This document shows positions 7,579 through 15,264 of a stretch of DNA of 29,087 nt, piece by piece. Origin of the DNA: an uncultured Anaerococcus sp. (GTDB taxonomy: Bacteria > Bacillota > Clostridia > Tissierellales > Peptoniphilaceae). The notes below the pieces were generated by a model, which saw only the letters and a program-made list of their open reading frames with translations, was not told where the DNA came from and ran no database searches. Numbering within the stretch: position 1 is the stretch's first letter; every line of letters starts with the position of its first letter. Location: positions 1 to 29,087 of the forward strand of contig NZ_CAMXYR010000019.1 in NCBI RefSeq assembly GCF_947253225.1. The letters are read 5' to 3'. The translations under genes were made by a program, and so were the position numbers.

Positions 7579-9507
7579 CTATTTTCTATCATCTGGGAAT
7601 TCTACTTTTACGAATTCGTCTTTAGATTCTCCAGAAACAGGGCTTACCCATTCGTCTGGTAGTTTGTCAAATGGTGTTCCTGGCTCAATTCCTTGGCTCG
7701 GATCGCCTACTTCTGGGTCATATTCGTAACCAGATCCCAAATCCACATAAATATCTTCTTTGGGAGCCATCTTTCTCGGTTTAGACCTTTTGATTTTTTT
7801 CATAGGTGGGGCTGGTTTCTTTGCCTCTCCATTATCTAGCTCTTTGATAAGAAGTGGAAGAATTTCCATAGCATCGCCTACTATACCATAATCGCAGTTG
7901 TTAAACATAGGAGCATTCTTGCTATTGTTGATTGCAACAATTGTTGATGCATCTTTCATTCCTTTCAAGTGTTGACCTGCACCTGATACTCCGACACCAA
8001 TGTAGAGGTTACCCTTAAATGATTGTCCACTCATTCCTATATATCTGTCAAGTGGGACATATTTGAGAGTTTCAGCAACTGGTCTTGATGAAGAAATAGC
8101 TGCACCTGCTTGGTAAGCAAGCTCTTCAATCAATTTCATATTCTTCTTTTCACCAATACCACGTCCTGCAACTACAACTCTTTGAGCTTCAGGAATTGGA
8201 GTATTTGGATCTATACCAACTGTAAAGTCGTATCCATCTTTCTTTAGTGCTTGAACAAGCTTTTTAACAGCTTCTTTAGGGTCTCCTTCATAGATTTCTT
8301 TTTTACGAACTCCTGCGATGGGACCTGTGGCTTTGCCCTTACCTCCTGCTCTTTTCATCTTTGGAGGACGACCTACCGTGCTAGCACCTACTACTACTCT
8401 CATGATTTCATTAGTACCTTCATAGATTTGAGTGATTTTGGCATCTCTAAAGAATCTTTCTACATCGACACCCTTAATAAATCCAGAACCACCATAGATT
8501 TGTACTGCTTCTGTAGCAATCTTCATAGCTAGATCTGATGCGAATTGCTTAGCCATAGCTGCTTCTGCTGAATATCTTTCGTGATTTTCTTTAAGTTCAG
8601 CAGCTGTATAAATCATAAGTCTTGCAGCATGAAGGTTAGTAGCCATATCTGCTAATTTGAAAGTATTTGCTTGTAAGTGAGCTATTGGAAGACCGAATTG
8701 TTCACGTTCCTTACCGTAAGCAAGAGCAGACTCATAAGCACCTTGACCAATACCTAGGGCTTGTGAAGCGATACCGATTCTACCACCATCTAGGGTTGCC
8801 ATGGCAATCTTAAATCCTTGACCTTCTTTACCAAGTAAGTTTTCTTTAGGAACTTTAACATTATCAAAATGAAGCTCTGCTGTAGAAGAAGATCTAATAC
8901 CTAATTTGTCATAGTGATCAGAGAAAGTAAATCCTTCAAAGTCTTTTTCTACGATAAAGGCTGAAATACCATGTGTTCCTATACCAGGAGTAGTTACTGC
9001 GAATACAACATATGTATCAGCTTTTGGAGCATTTGTTATGAATATTTTCTTACCGTTTAAGATGTAATTATCACCATCAAGTTCAGCAGTTGTCTCTGTA
9101 CCACCTGCGTCTGAACCTGCGTTTTCTTCTGTAAGTCCAAAGCCGCCTAATTTTTCACCCTTAGCAAGTGGGGTTAGGTATTTTTTCTTTTGTTCTTCTG
9201 TACCGAAGGCAAAGATTGGCCATGAACCAAGTGATGTATGAGCTGAGCAAATTACACCAACACCGCCATCTACTCTTGATAGTTCTTCTACAACGATTGC
9301 ATAAGAAATTACATCAAGACCTTGACCGCCATATTCTTTAGGATAAGGTATTCCCAAAAATCCCAATTCACCCATTTCTTTTACTATATCATCTGGGAAC
9401 TCGTTGTTTTGATCTAGGTCAAAAGCGATTGGTTTTACTTTTTCTTCAGCGAAAGCTCTTACTTTTTTGCGTAGAGCCTCATGTGCATCTGTTGTCTTAA
9501 AAAGCAT
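7579..9507 (-). CDS. Acyl-CoA dehydrogenase fused to EtfA FAD domain and cysteine-less rubredoxin-like domain
   Basis: Probably interconverts crotonyl-CoA and butyryl-CoA or a related acyl-CoA. Start: AAAGGAGG directly precedes the ATG at 9507; an ATG at 9531 is in frame but sits next to the predicted transcription start, so I use 9507 (642 residues). Residues 1-370 are a complete short-chain acyl-CoA dehydrogenase: GFGLTEENAGSDAGG (123-137), QIYGGSGF (336-343), and catalytic Glu363 in YEGTNE. A basic linker leads to an EtfA C-terminal FAD domain (about 441-557: SGQSFKGNLYIGVGVSGAGQH, IVAINNS, DYGIVGD). A Lys/Pro linker follows. Residues 585-642 match rubredoxin (YDPEVGDPSQGIEPGTPF, LPDEWV), but the four cysteine positions are D589, S592, S622 and S625. 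The EtfA N-terminal domain is absent and no etfB is in the window. Confidence 0.92.
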   Translation of the reverse strand: MLFKTTDAHEALRKKVRAFAEEKVKPIAFDLDQNNEFPDDIVKEMGELGFLGIPYPKEYGGQGLDVISYAIVVEELSRVDGGVGVICSAHTSLGSWPIFAFGTEEQKKKYLTPLAKGEKLGGFGLTEENAGSDAGGTETTAELDGDNYILNGKKIFITNAPKADTYVVFAVTTPGIGTHGISAFIVEKDFEGFTFSDHYDKLGIRSSSTAELHFDNVKVPKENLLGKEGQGFKIAMATLDGGRIGIASQALGIGQGAYESALAYGKEREQFGLPIAHLQANTFKLADMATNLHAARLMIYTAAELKENHERYSAEAAMAKQFASDLAMKIATEAVQIYGGSGFIKGVDVERFFRDAKITQIYEGTNEIMRVVVGASTVGRPPKMKRAGGKGKATGPIAGVRKKEIYEGDPKEAVKKLVQALKKDGYDFTVGIDPNTPIPEAQRVVVAGRGIGEKKNMKLIEELAYQAGAAISSSRPVAETLKYVPLDRYIGMSGQSFKGNLYIGVGVSGAGQHLKGMKDASTIVAINNSKNAPMFNNCDYGIVGDAMEILPLLIKELDNGEAKKPAPPMKKIKRSKPRKMAPKEDIYVDLGSGYEYDPEVGDPSQGIEPGTPFDKLPDEWVSPVSGESKDEFVKVEFPDDRK

Positions 9508-9539
9508 AAAATCCTCCTTTAATATTGTCATCTAATTAA

Positions 9540-9568
9540 ATTGTAAACTTAATGAGTAAATTTGTCAA
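9540..9568 (-). promoter_or_regulatory. Sigma-70 promoter of the ACAD-fprA operon
   Basis: Minus strand: perfect TTGACA (9568-9563), 17-base spacer, TACAAT (9545-9540). The start site falls near 9533, which leaves a leader of about 25 bases to the ATG at 9507 and would make the ATG at 9531 almost leaderless. Confidence 0.8.
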
Positions 9569-9805
9569 ATATATTTATCCGCCACAATATTTATAAAATT
9601 TTTACGAATATACCTAAAAATTTCATGCAATAGCTTACCTCAATTTATAAACTTCATCTTAATTTAATTAGATTTACAGATAAGTTCTTAAAAAGCTTTT
9701 CCCACTTATATTTTACCCATTTTTTAGTATTAACAACCTAAATTAACTCTAAAAGTAGATTTCTTTTTAGTTGTTGGGGTAAAATATCAAATAAAGGAGA
9801 ATTTT

Positions 9806-10465
9806 ATGCAAAATAAAATCAAAAAAATACTACTTCTAGCACTCTTTGCCCTAAGCCTTCAAGCTTGTTCGCAAAAAACTAATGATGGTGCAAGTACTTC
9901 ACCAGATAAGAACCTAGAAACTTCCAAAAATGAAAGTGAAGATAAGGCTAAAGATGAGAAAGATAACAAAGAGGAAGTAAAAAAAGATGATAAGATGACA
10001 GAAAAAGACGACAAGAAAGAAGATTCCACCAAGGCAGAGGATAAGAATAATAACGAAAGCAAAGAAAGTCCAGCAAATGGTACTTTAATAGAAACTGATG
10101 GTCAATATGCTTCTCTCCTCCTCGCTGAACAAGAAGGAAAAGTAGACCAAGCAGGTCATGCTACTTGCTACGAATGTTTTGTAGATACTGCTACAAATAC
10201 ACTAACAGTAAAGGGATCTTTAAGCTATAACGAAAAAGCTGATGATATAAATACTTTTGAAAATGCTAAAGCTATGGACAAGATGACCTACACCTTCAAA
10301 CTCGATGAAAACTCAATCCTAAGAAGCACAGGTGGCACAAGCGAACCAAAGCCTTACAACGCAGAAGAGTTCAACGACCTAGCTAAAAAAGCGAAAGATT
10401 CAGGGTTGGGACTTATTATTGTAGTAGAAAACGGAGTTGTTAAGACTGTAAGCATAGCTTCATAA
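9806..10465 (+). CDS. Lipoprotein with charged linker and CxxC-containing C-terminal domain
   Basis: Function not recognised. The 219-residue product starts with a lipoprotein signal peptide (MQNKIKKILLLALFALSLQAC); the lipobox is SLQAC with C21 as the lipidated residue, so the protein should be tethered outside the membrane. Residues 22-91 are almost all K, E, D, S, T and N, a flexible spacer. The C-terminal part (about 92-219) looks folded: TLIETDGQYASLLLAEQEG, then HATCYECF with C121 and C124, then beta-rich segments ending VVENGVVKTVSIAS. The cysteine pair could be a disulphide or a metal site. AAAGGAG precedes the ATG; TAAAAT at 9780-9785 is a possible -10. It stands alone between the divergent ACAD gene and the convergent abf operon. 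Confidence 0.8.
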   Translation: MQNKIKKILLLALFALSLQACSQKTNDGASTSPDKNLETSKNESEDKAKDEKDNKEEVKKDDKMTEKDDKKEDSTKAEDKNNNESKESPANGTLIETDGQYASLLLAEQEGKVDQAGHATCYECFVDTATNTLTVKGSLSYNEKADDINTFENAKAMDKMTYTFKLDENSILRSTGGTSEPKPYNAEEFNDLAKKAKDSGLGLIIVVENGVVKTVSIAS

Positions 10466-10485
10466 AATAAGTTAATAATATAAAG

Positions 10486-10516
10486 GAAATTCCCGCTGGA
10501 GTATAGCGGGAATTTC
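10486..10516. terminator. Bidirectional hairpin between convergent genes
   Basis: A perfect 12-bp stem (10486-10497 with 10505-10516, centred on TCCCGCT/AGCGGGA, 7-base loop) sits between the lipoprotein gene and the end of the abf operon. There is no clean T tract on either side, but position and stem strength suit shared termination. Confidence 0.7.
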
Positions 10517-10546
10517 TCAAATGGTCTTCTATTAAAATTTAGGTAA

Positions 10547-10804
10547 TCATCTTTTTACTAGGATTTTTTCTAGAATTGATATATCAGGACTATCAATCCA
10601 TACAATTTCATTTTTAGCTATATATTTAGAAACGTCCGCACATTTAATTTGGCAGCCGTTGATAACTATAATATAATCGTAGATTTCGCCATCTCTGACA
10701 TATTCAAAATCATATTCAGCATACTTTTTCTTTATTTTATCTACGACTTTCGTTCTATTATATTTACTCTGACAACCTCCGCAATATTTTATTCCAATCT
10801 TCAT
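10547..10804 (-). CDS. Small CGGC/CxxxC cysteine protein, last gene of the abf operon
   Basis: An 85-residue protein, MKIGIKYCGGCQSKYNR at the N-terminus. It has exactly four cysteines in two pairs: C8 and C11 in CGGC, C51 and C55 in INGCQIKCAD. That arrangement suits a Zn or Fe-S site or a thiol relay. I recall similar small CGGC proteins in anaerobic Firmicutes but know no assigned function. I chose the ATG at 10804 because MKIxIKYCGGC looks like the natural N-terminus. An in-frame TTG at 10816 overlaps the TGA of the permease gene (TTGA) and would add four residues; neither start has a strong Shine-Dalgarno site, so translation is probably coupled to the permease. Confidence 0.75.
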   Translation of the reverse strand: MKIGIKYCGGCQSKYNRTKVVDKIKKKYAEYDFEYVRDGEIYDYIIVINGCQIKCADVSKYIAKNEIVWIDSPDISILEKILVKR

Positions 10805-10812
10805 TATTATAA

Positions 10813-12168
10813 TCAAGCTTTAGCTACACTTGTCTCAGAATCTTTCTTTTTTCTCTTTGAAAGTATTAAGTGTAATAATATTCCTGCTGCAAGTCCGATA
10901 GATGCTCCTCTAACTACTATAATGGCACCTATTATTCCTGCTATACCCCTATCTATGTGGGTATCAGCTGTTTCAATAGCTAGTCTTACACAAACGAATC
11001 CTTGAACAAGGAGTGTTAGAGCTGTAGCTGCTGGAAGTATAGGTTGAACTAGAGTTACTATTGGAGTTAAAGCCACTGCTATAAATGATGTCCATCTAAA
11101 GGTTCCAACTCCAGAAAAAATACTCTCCATCTTATCAGGTCCTTCCTTGTATCTTTCGGCTACAGATGTTGTTATAGCTGCCCACAAAGGACCACAAAGT
11201 GGTGGATAAGGTGTGAATAGACCCATTGTTATATTTCTAATACCGCTTATCAAGTTTGACCTATTGGCGTCAAAGTTTATTTTCTCATCTGGTCTCATCT
11301 CGTCAGCTTCGTTGAGCAAGGCTTCTGATGTTACAAAGTCTCCAAAAGCAATTATATATACTACTATAGCCATTGGTATAGCAGATATAAATTCTTTCGC
11401 TGAAGGAAATCCCACTCCGAATGGACTTAGGGTATGTATTATCCCCATAAAATCTGGTATTTTGAAAATTGGGAACAATTCAATTTTAGGTGCTGGAAAC
11501 TCAGCGAACAAAGGGCCAACTACTATGCTTAATATAATGGCTGGCAACATTCCATATCCACCAATTTTCTCTAAAATTTTATTGCCTTTCCTCAAGTCTT
11601 TAAACAAGTCCGAGAACAACAAGAATAGTGCTGCCAAAACTCCGATAGAGAAAGTTATTGGGAATTTATCGAAATTACCACCCTCTTTGAACTGACCAGT
11701 TACAGCTGCAATTCCTGCTCCCAACAGAATTCCTGACTTGATTGATTCAGGAACTATGCCAAGTAGCTTTCCTGCTATTCCGGTTAACCCCATTACTACA
11801 AATATTATTCCAACCAATATTTGTAGGGCTATAAGGGCTCTAATCCTTTGCTCCCCTTCTGGTATCGCATTCAAATAAACTAAGGTTAAAGGTATGGATG
11901 GTGTTATCCAACCCGGAACTACCGGATCTCCTAAGGTTGAATGTAGGGTGTATAAAAACCCATTAATAATAACCATGCTCCAAGCCAATTCAAATGGTAT
12001 CTTTAACACATCTGTTAGTATAGGTATGGCCCCCAAACATGTGGCACACATTATAAGTGCTTGAAGAAACTCCGACACCTCCCACCTGTAATGTATAAAT
12101 GGGATTCTTATAACAAACATACCAAGTTTAATACCTGGTTGTTCTTGTCCATATTCTCTTTTATGCAT
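10813..12168 (-). CDS. Multi-spanning permease, NCS2/SLC23-like, in the abf operon
   Basis: A 451-residue, very hydrophobic protein with about 12-14 predicted membrane segments. The overall pattern (paired short segments rich in Gly and Pro such as LGDPVVPGWITPSIPLTLVYL, then SGILLGAGIAAVTGQF, ending in a basic KRKKKD tail) resembles nucleobase/anion permeases of the NCS2 and SulP type; the exact family is uncertain. It lies 9 bases after nfu and overlaps the next frame. In this operon its natural substrate might be 4-hydroxybutyrate, 4-aminobutyrate or another short acid, but that is inference from neighbours, and a purine or uracil permease cannot be excluded by reading. Confidence 0.75.
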   Translation of the reverse strand: MHKREYGQEQPGIKLGMFVIRIPFIHYRWEVSEFLQALIMCATCLGAIPILTDVLKIPFELAWSMVIINGFLYTLHSTLGDPVVPGWITPSIPLTLVYLNAIPEGEQRIRALIALQILVGIIFVVMGLTGIAGKLLGIVPESIKSGILLGAGIAAVTGQFKEGGNFDKFPITFSIGVLAALFLLFSDLFKDLRKGNKILEKIGGYGMLPAIILSIVVGPLFAEFPAPKIELFPIFKIPDFMGIIHTLSPFGVGFPSAKEFISAIPMAIVVYIIAFGDFVTSEALLNEADEMRPDEKINFDANRSNLISGIRNITMGLFTPYPPLCGPLWAAITTSVAERYKEGPDKMESIFSGVGTFRWTSFIAVALTPIVTLVQPILPAATALTLLVQGFVCVRLAIETADTHIDRGIAGIIGAIIVVRGASIGLAAGILLHLILSKRKKKDSETSVAKA

Positions 12169-12177
12169 TTTATCCTC

Positions 12178-12465
12178 TTATCTGTTATTTTTTATTAAAT
12201 TTTTCGCATAACGCCACATTTCATCACTTATTCCATTACTCAAAACAACGTTTTTTATTTTGTCAGGCAATTTTTGTGTTAAGATTTCTTTTACTATCTC
12301 TTCTGTAGTGATTTGAGCTGAGGGGCATCCGTTACAATTACCCAAAAGGGCAATCGTAACGACACCATCTTTGACAGATTCAAGTTGTATCTGTCCACCA
12401 TGTGTTGAAATTATCGGCGAAATATCTTCATCTATTACTTTCTTTACTTCTTTGTCTAAATCCAT
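12178..12465 (-). CDS. nfu: NifU C-terminal-domain (Nfu) Fe-S scaffold protein
   Basis: A 95-residue protein equal to a single NifU C-terminal domain: ISPIISTHGGQIQLESVKDGVV followed by the cluster motif GNCNGCPSA with C44 and C47. Family members assemble [4Fe-4S] clusters and pass them to target enzymes. It starts two bases after the abfD stop (TAATAATG), implying coupled translation, and sits directly behind a gene for a [4Fe-4S] dehydratase. A dedicated cluster-delivery role for AbfD is a reasonable inference; a general housekeeping Nfu is the alternative. Confidence 0.85.
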   Translation of the reverse strand: MDLDKEVKKVIDEDISPIISTHGGQIQLESVKDGVVTIALLGNCNGCPSAQITTEEIVKEILTQKLPDKIKNVVLSNGISDEMWRYAKNLIKNNR

Positions 12466-12467
12466 TA

Positions 12468-13937
12468 TTATTGGACCTTATCTTTAGTTACATCCACATG
12501 AGCAATCTTTCTAGCCATTTCTTTTTTAGCTTCAAGGTTTCCTTGTCTTGCTATCATTATTCTTTGTGCTTGAGGTGAGCCTGCTCCATGCATTGATTCT
12601 GTTCTGTAGCCTACTGCTGCTGTTCCTAGGGTGATGTTTTCGATTAGTCTTAGTACTCTCATCCTGTTTTCTACATCCATTCCCACTTTTCCTTTTAGGT
12701 ATTTTCTTACCCATGGGCCTGTTACTTCGCCTCTTAGGTCTTTTTCTGATGGCATTGTTACCATTAGTCCACCTGCTATGTCTTCTGCTAGTCTTGCTAT
12801 TTCATATGGGAATCTTGTTACGTTTTGTTTACATACGTTGGCTAGGAGTAGGTCTACTAAGTAGTTGCCTGATTCTGTTTTGTGTCCTTCTGCTGAACAG
12901 GCTAATGAACAACCCCATATTGTTTCATTTAGGTGTTGCATTTCTATTATTTTGTCTTTTATGTGGCTTGCTTTTGGTACTCCGTTGTAGTCTGCTGCTA
13001 GGGCTGCTGCTCCTATTAGTACATCGCCTACTCCTGTTTTGCAGGCGTAAGATTGTCTATGGTAGCCTGCGAATCTTTCTACCATCATGTTTGCGTATTT
13101 ATATTCTTTGCACATGAAGACTCTTTCGTTTGGTATGAATACTCTGTCGAAGATTACTAGGGCTTCTTGACCTCCGAATGTGTTGTTTCCTAGGTCTATG
13201 TCTGCTCCTTCTTCTAGTTTTCTTGTATCACATGATTGTCTTCCGTAGATCATGAATACGCCTTCTGCATCTGTTGGTACTGCAAAGCTTACTGCGTAGT
13301 CTTTGTCTTCTTCTGATAATGACATTGTTGGCATTATTAGGTGTTCGTGGCTATTTAGGGAGCCTGTTTGGTGAGCTTTTGCTCCTGATACTATTATTCC
13401 ATCTTCTCTTACTTCGTTTATATGTACGAACATATCTGGATCTTCTTGAAGGTGTGGGGCAAGTCCTCTATCTCCTTTTGGATCTGTCATTGCTCCATCT
13501 ATTGTCCAGTCTTTTTCTTGGGCTTCTAGAAGGTAGTTTTTTAGCCTTTCATGGTAGTTTGTTCCGTATTCTTTGTCTATTTCATATGTTGTTGAGTATA
13601 TTGAGTTTAGGGCGTCCATTCCTACACATCTTTGGAAACAGCTTGCTGTTTTTTGGCCTAGGAGTCTTTGCATTTTTATTTTCTTTACTAGGTCTTCTGG
13701 GCTTTGGTGGATGTGGCAGAATCTATTTATTTTTTTGCCTGTAAGGTGGCTTGTTGTTGTTAGTAGATCTTCGTATTCTGGGTCATGAGCTAGGTCATAG
13801 GTCATTGCTATTGAGTTTACTGATGGCCTTAGTATAGGGTGGTCTACCGGATTTTCTATTAGTTCTCCAAATATGTATACTTTTGGGTTTAGTTTTCTTA
13901 AACTTTCTATGTATTCTTTTCCTGTCATTAATGTCAT
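12468..13937 (-). CDS. abfD: 4-hydroxybutyryl-CoA dehydratase/vinylacetyl-CoA isomerase, copy 1
   Basis: Converts 4-hydroxybutyryl-CoA to crotonyl-CoA with FAD and a [4Fe-4S] cluster by a ketyl-radical mechanism. The 489-residue product is full length. Cluster ligands are visible: C100 and C104 in TASCFQRC, and H293 and C299 in YHRQSYACK. The FAD/substrate region shows MTDPKGDRG, AKAHQTGS and YGRQSCDTRK; the C-terminus has YRTESMHGAGSPQAQRIMIARQGN. AAAGGAGAG precedes the ATG. It lies 13 bases after the CoA-transferase gene. The protein equals copy 2 except for the last two residues (VQ here, IK there). Codons are strongly biased to a few (GCA, ACA, AGA, GGA), as in highly expressed genes; this bias creates long antisense frames that are not genes. 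Confidence 0.95.
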   Translation of the reverse strand: MTLMTGKEYIESLRKLNPKVYIFGELIENPVDHPILRPSVNSIAMTYDLAHDPEYEDLLTTTSHLTGKKINRFCHIHQSPEDLVKKIKMQRLLGQKTASCFQRCVGMDALNSIYSTTYEIDKEYGTNYHERLKNYLLEAQEKDWTIDGAMTDPKGDRGLAPHLQEDPDMFVHINEVREDGIIVSGAKAHQTGSLNSHEHLIMPTMSLSEEDKDYAVSFAVPTDAEGVFMIYGRQSCDTRKLEEGADIDLGNNTFGGQEALVIFDRVFIPNERVFMCKEYKYANMMVERFAGYHRQSYACKTGVGDVLIGAAALAADYNGVPKASHIKDKIIEMQHLNETIWGCSLACSAEGHKTESGNYLVDLLLANVCKQNVTRFPYEIARLAEDIAGGLMVTMPSEKDLRGEVTGPWVRKYLKGKVGMDVENRMRVLRLIENITLGTAAVGYRTESMHGAGSPQAQRIMIARQGNLEAKKEMARKIAHVDVTKDKVQ

Positions 13938-13951
13938 AATTTCTCTCCTTT
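12478..13951 (-). repeat. 1,474-bp direct repeat, downstream copy (abfD)
   Basis: Identical, as far as I can read by eye, to 15275-16748 at a constant offset of 2,797 bases. It runs from just before the abfD ribosome binding site to the third-last codon, so the gene and its translation signal are duplicated almost exactly. Antisense frames in several phases also match at the same offset, which supports base-level identity. Confidence 0.93.
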
Positions 13952-15252
13952 TATAATGAAAAATCGTCTTTAAATTTCTTGTTGTGTTCTTTTATTAATT
14001 CATCTCTAAAGTCTGGATGGGCAATAGCTATAAGTGCCTTAGATCTTTCTCTTAGAGTTTTTCCTCTTAGGTGGGCTATTCCATATTCTGTTACTATATA
14101 GTCGACATCACATCTACTTGTTGTTACAGCAGCCTTTTCATCTATAACTGGGACTATCTTAGAAAATTTGCCTTTAACGGTACTTGGCATAGCTATTATA
14201 GAGCGACCATTTTTGGCCATTGATGCTCCCCTAACAAAGTCAACTTGACCGCCGACACCGCTTATTTGAGTCTCTCCAATACTTTCAGACACTACTTGTC
14301 CCATCAAGTCTACTTGTATACATGAATTTATTGACACGATGTTATCTTCTTGCATAATTACAACTGGATTATTAACATAGTCAACTGGCATCATTATAAC
14401 TTCTGGGTTGTCGTCTACAAAGTCATACAATTTTCTTGTTCCCATCAAGAAAGCAGCCACCATTTTCCCTTTATTGGTTGTCTTTTTCTTGTTATTAATA
14501 ACGCCCTTATTGTATAAATCTACAACCCCATCAGAAAACATTTCTGAGTGTATGCCTAGATCTTTTTTCTCAGTTAGGAAAGATAACACAGCATCTGGTA
14601 TAGCACCTATACCTAGTTGTAAGGTATCCCCATCATTGATTAATGATGCACAGTATTTTCCTATTTCTCTTTCTATTTCACCTATCTTTGGATTTGGAAG
14701 TTCATATATAGGTTCATCGCACTCAACAAAGCAATCAATCTCAGAGACATGCAAGAAACTTTCTCCTAAAGTTCTTGGCATATATTTGTTAACCTGTGCT
14801 ATCACAGTTTTAGCTAATTGGCAAGCTGCCTTAGTATAATCTACAGATACACCCAAACTAACATATCCATGTTCATCAGGTTTAGATACTTGTACTATAG
14901 CTACATCCACTGGTAAGCTCTCCCTAAATAGCCTTGGCACTTGGTAGAAAAATGTTGGAGTAAAATCGGCCCTTGCTTCAGAGACAGCTTTCTTAGTAGA
15001 TGAGCCCACAAACAAAGAATTGTGTCTAAAATGTTTAGACATATCTTCATCGCAGTATTTCGCATCTCCCATTGGAACCATGTGTACTATCTCTACGTTT
15101 TCATAGGCATCTTTATTGGCAACTATAGCATCGACTAGGGATTTTGGTTCACCCGCAGCGTGTTCAAATACAACTCTATCGTTAGATTTAATTAAATCGG
15201 CAGCTTCTTTAAAAGTTTTTAATTTATTTTTATATTCTTCTTTCCAGGTCAT
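13951..15252 (-). CDS. abfT: 4-hydroxybutyrate CoA-transferase
   Basis: Moves CoA from acetyl-CoA (or butyryl-CoA) to 4-hydroxybutyrate, making the substrate for AbfD. The 433-residue length fits AbfT/Cat2 family enzymes. Visible motifs are the N-terminal VFEHAAGEPKSL, QLGIGAIPDAV (about 212-222), the catalytic glutamate E237 in GIHSEMFSDGVVDL, GVGGQVDFVRGA (about 340) and the C-terminal YGIAHLRGKT. AGAGAG stands before the ATG at 15252. The gene lies between two identical abfD genes, 12 bases after one and 13 before the other, so all three are co-transcribed. Acetate or butyrate CoA-transferases are close relatives; the abfD neighbours decide the call. Confidence 0.92.
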   Translation of the reverse strand: MTWKEEYKNKLKTFKEAADLIKSNDRVVFEHAAGEPKSLVDAIVANKDAYENVEIVHMVPMGDAKYCDEDMSKHFRHNSLFVGSSTKKAVSEARADFTPTFFYQVPRLFRESLPVDVAIVQVSKPDEHGYVSLGVSVDYTKAACQLAKTVIAQVNKYMPRTLGESFLHVSEIDCFVECDEPIYELPNPKIGEIEREIGKYCASLINDGDTLQLGIGAIPDAVLSFLTEKKDLGIHSEMFSDGVVDLYNKGVINNKKKTTNKGKMVAAFLMGTRKLYDFVDDNPEVIMMPVDYVNNPVVIMQEDNIVSINSCIQVDLMGQVVSESIGETQISGVGGQVDFVRGASMAKNGRSIIAMPSTVKGKFSKIVPVIDEKAAVTTSRCDVDYIVTEYGIAHLRGKTLRERSKALIAIAHPDFRDELIKEHNKKFKDDFSL

Positions 15253-15264
15253 TGTTTCTCTCTT

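Noticed and set aside
12631..13744. Long plus-strand open frames (134 and 156 codons, Leu-rich) over abfD, repeated at 15428-16541
   Set aside because: They are antisense to abfD and arise from its strong A-ending codon bias; no ribosome binding sites and no recognisable protein. Their exact recurrence only reflects the duplicated gene.
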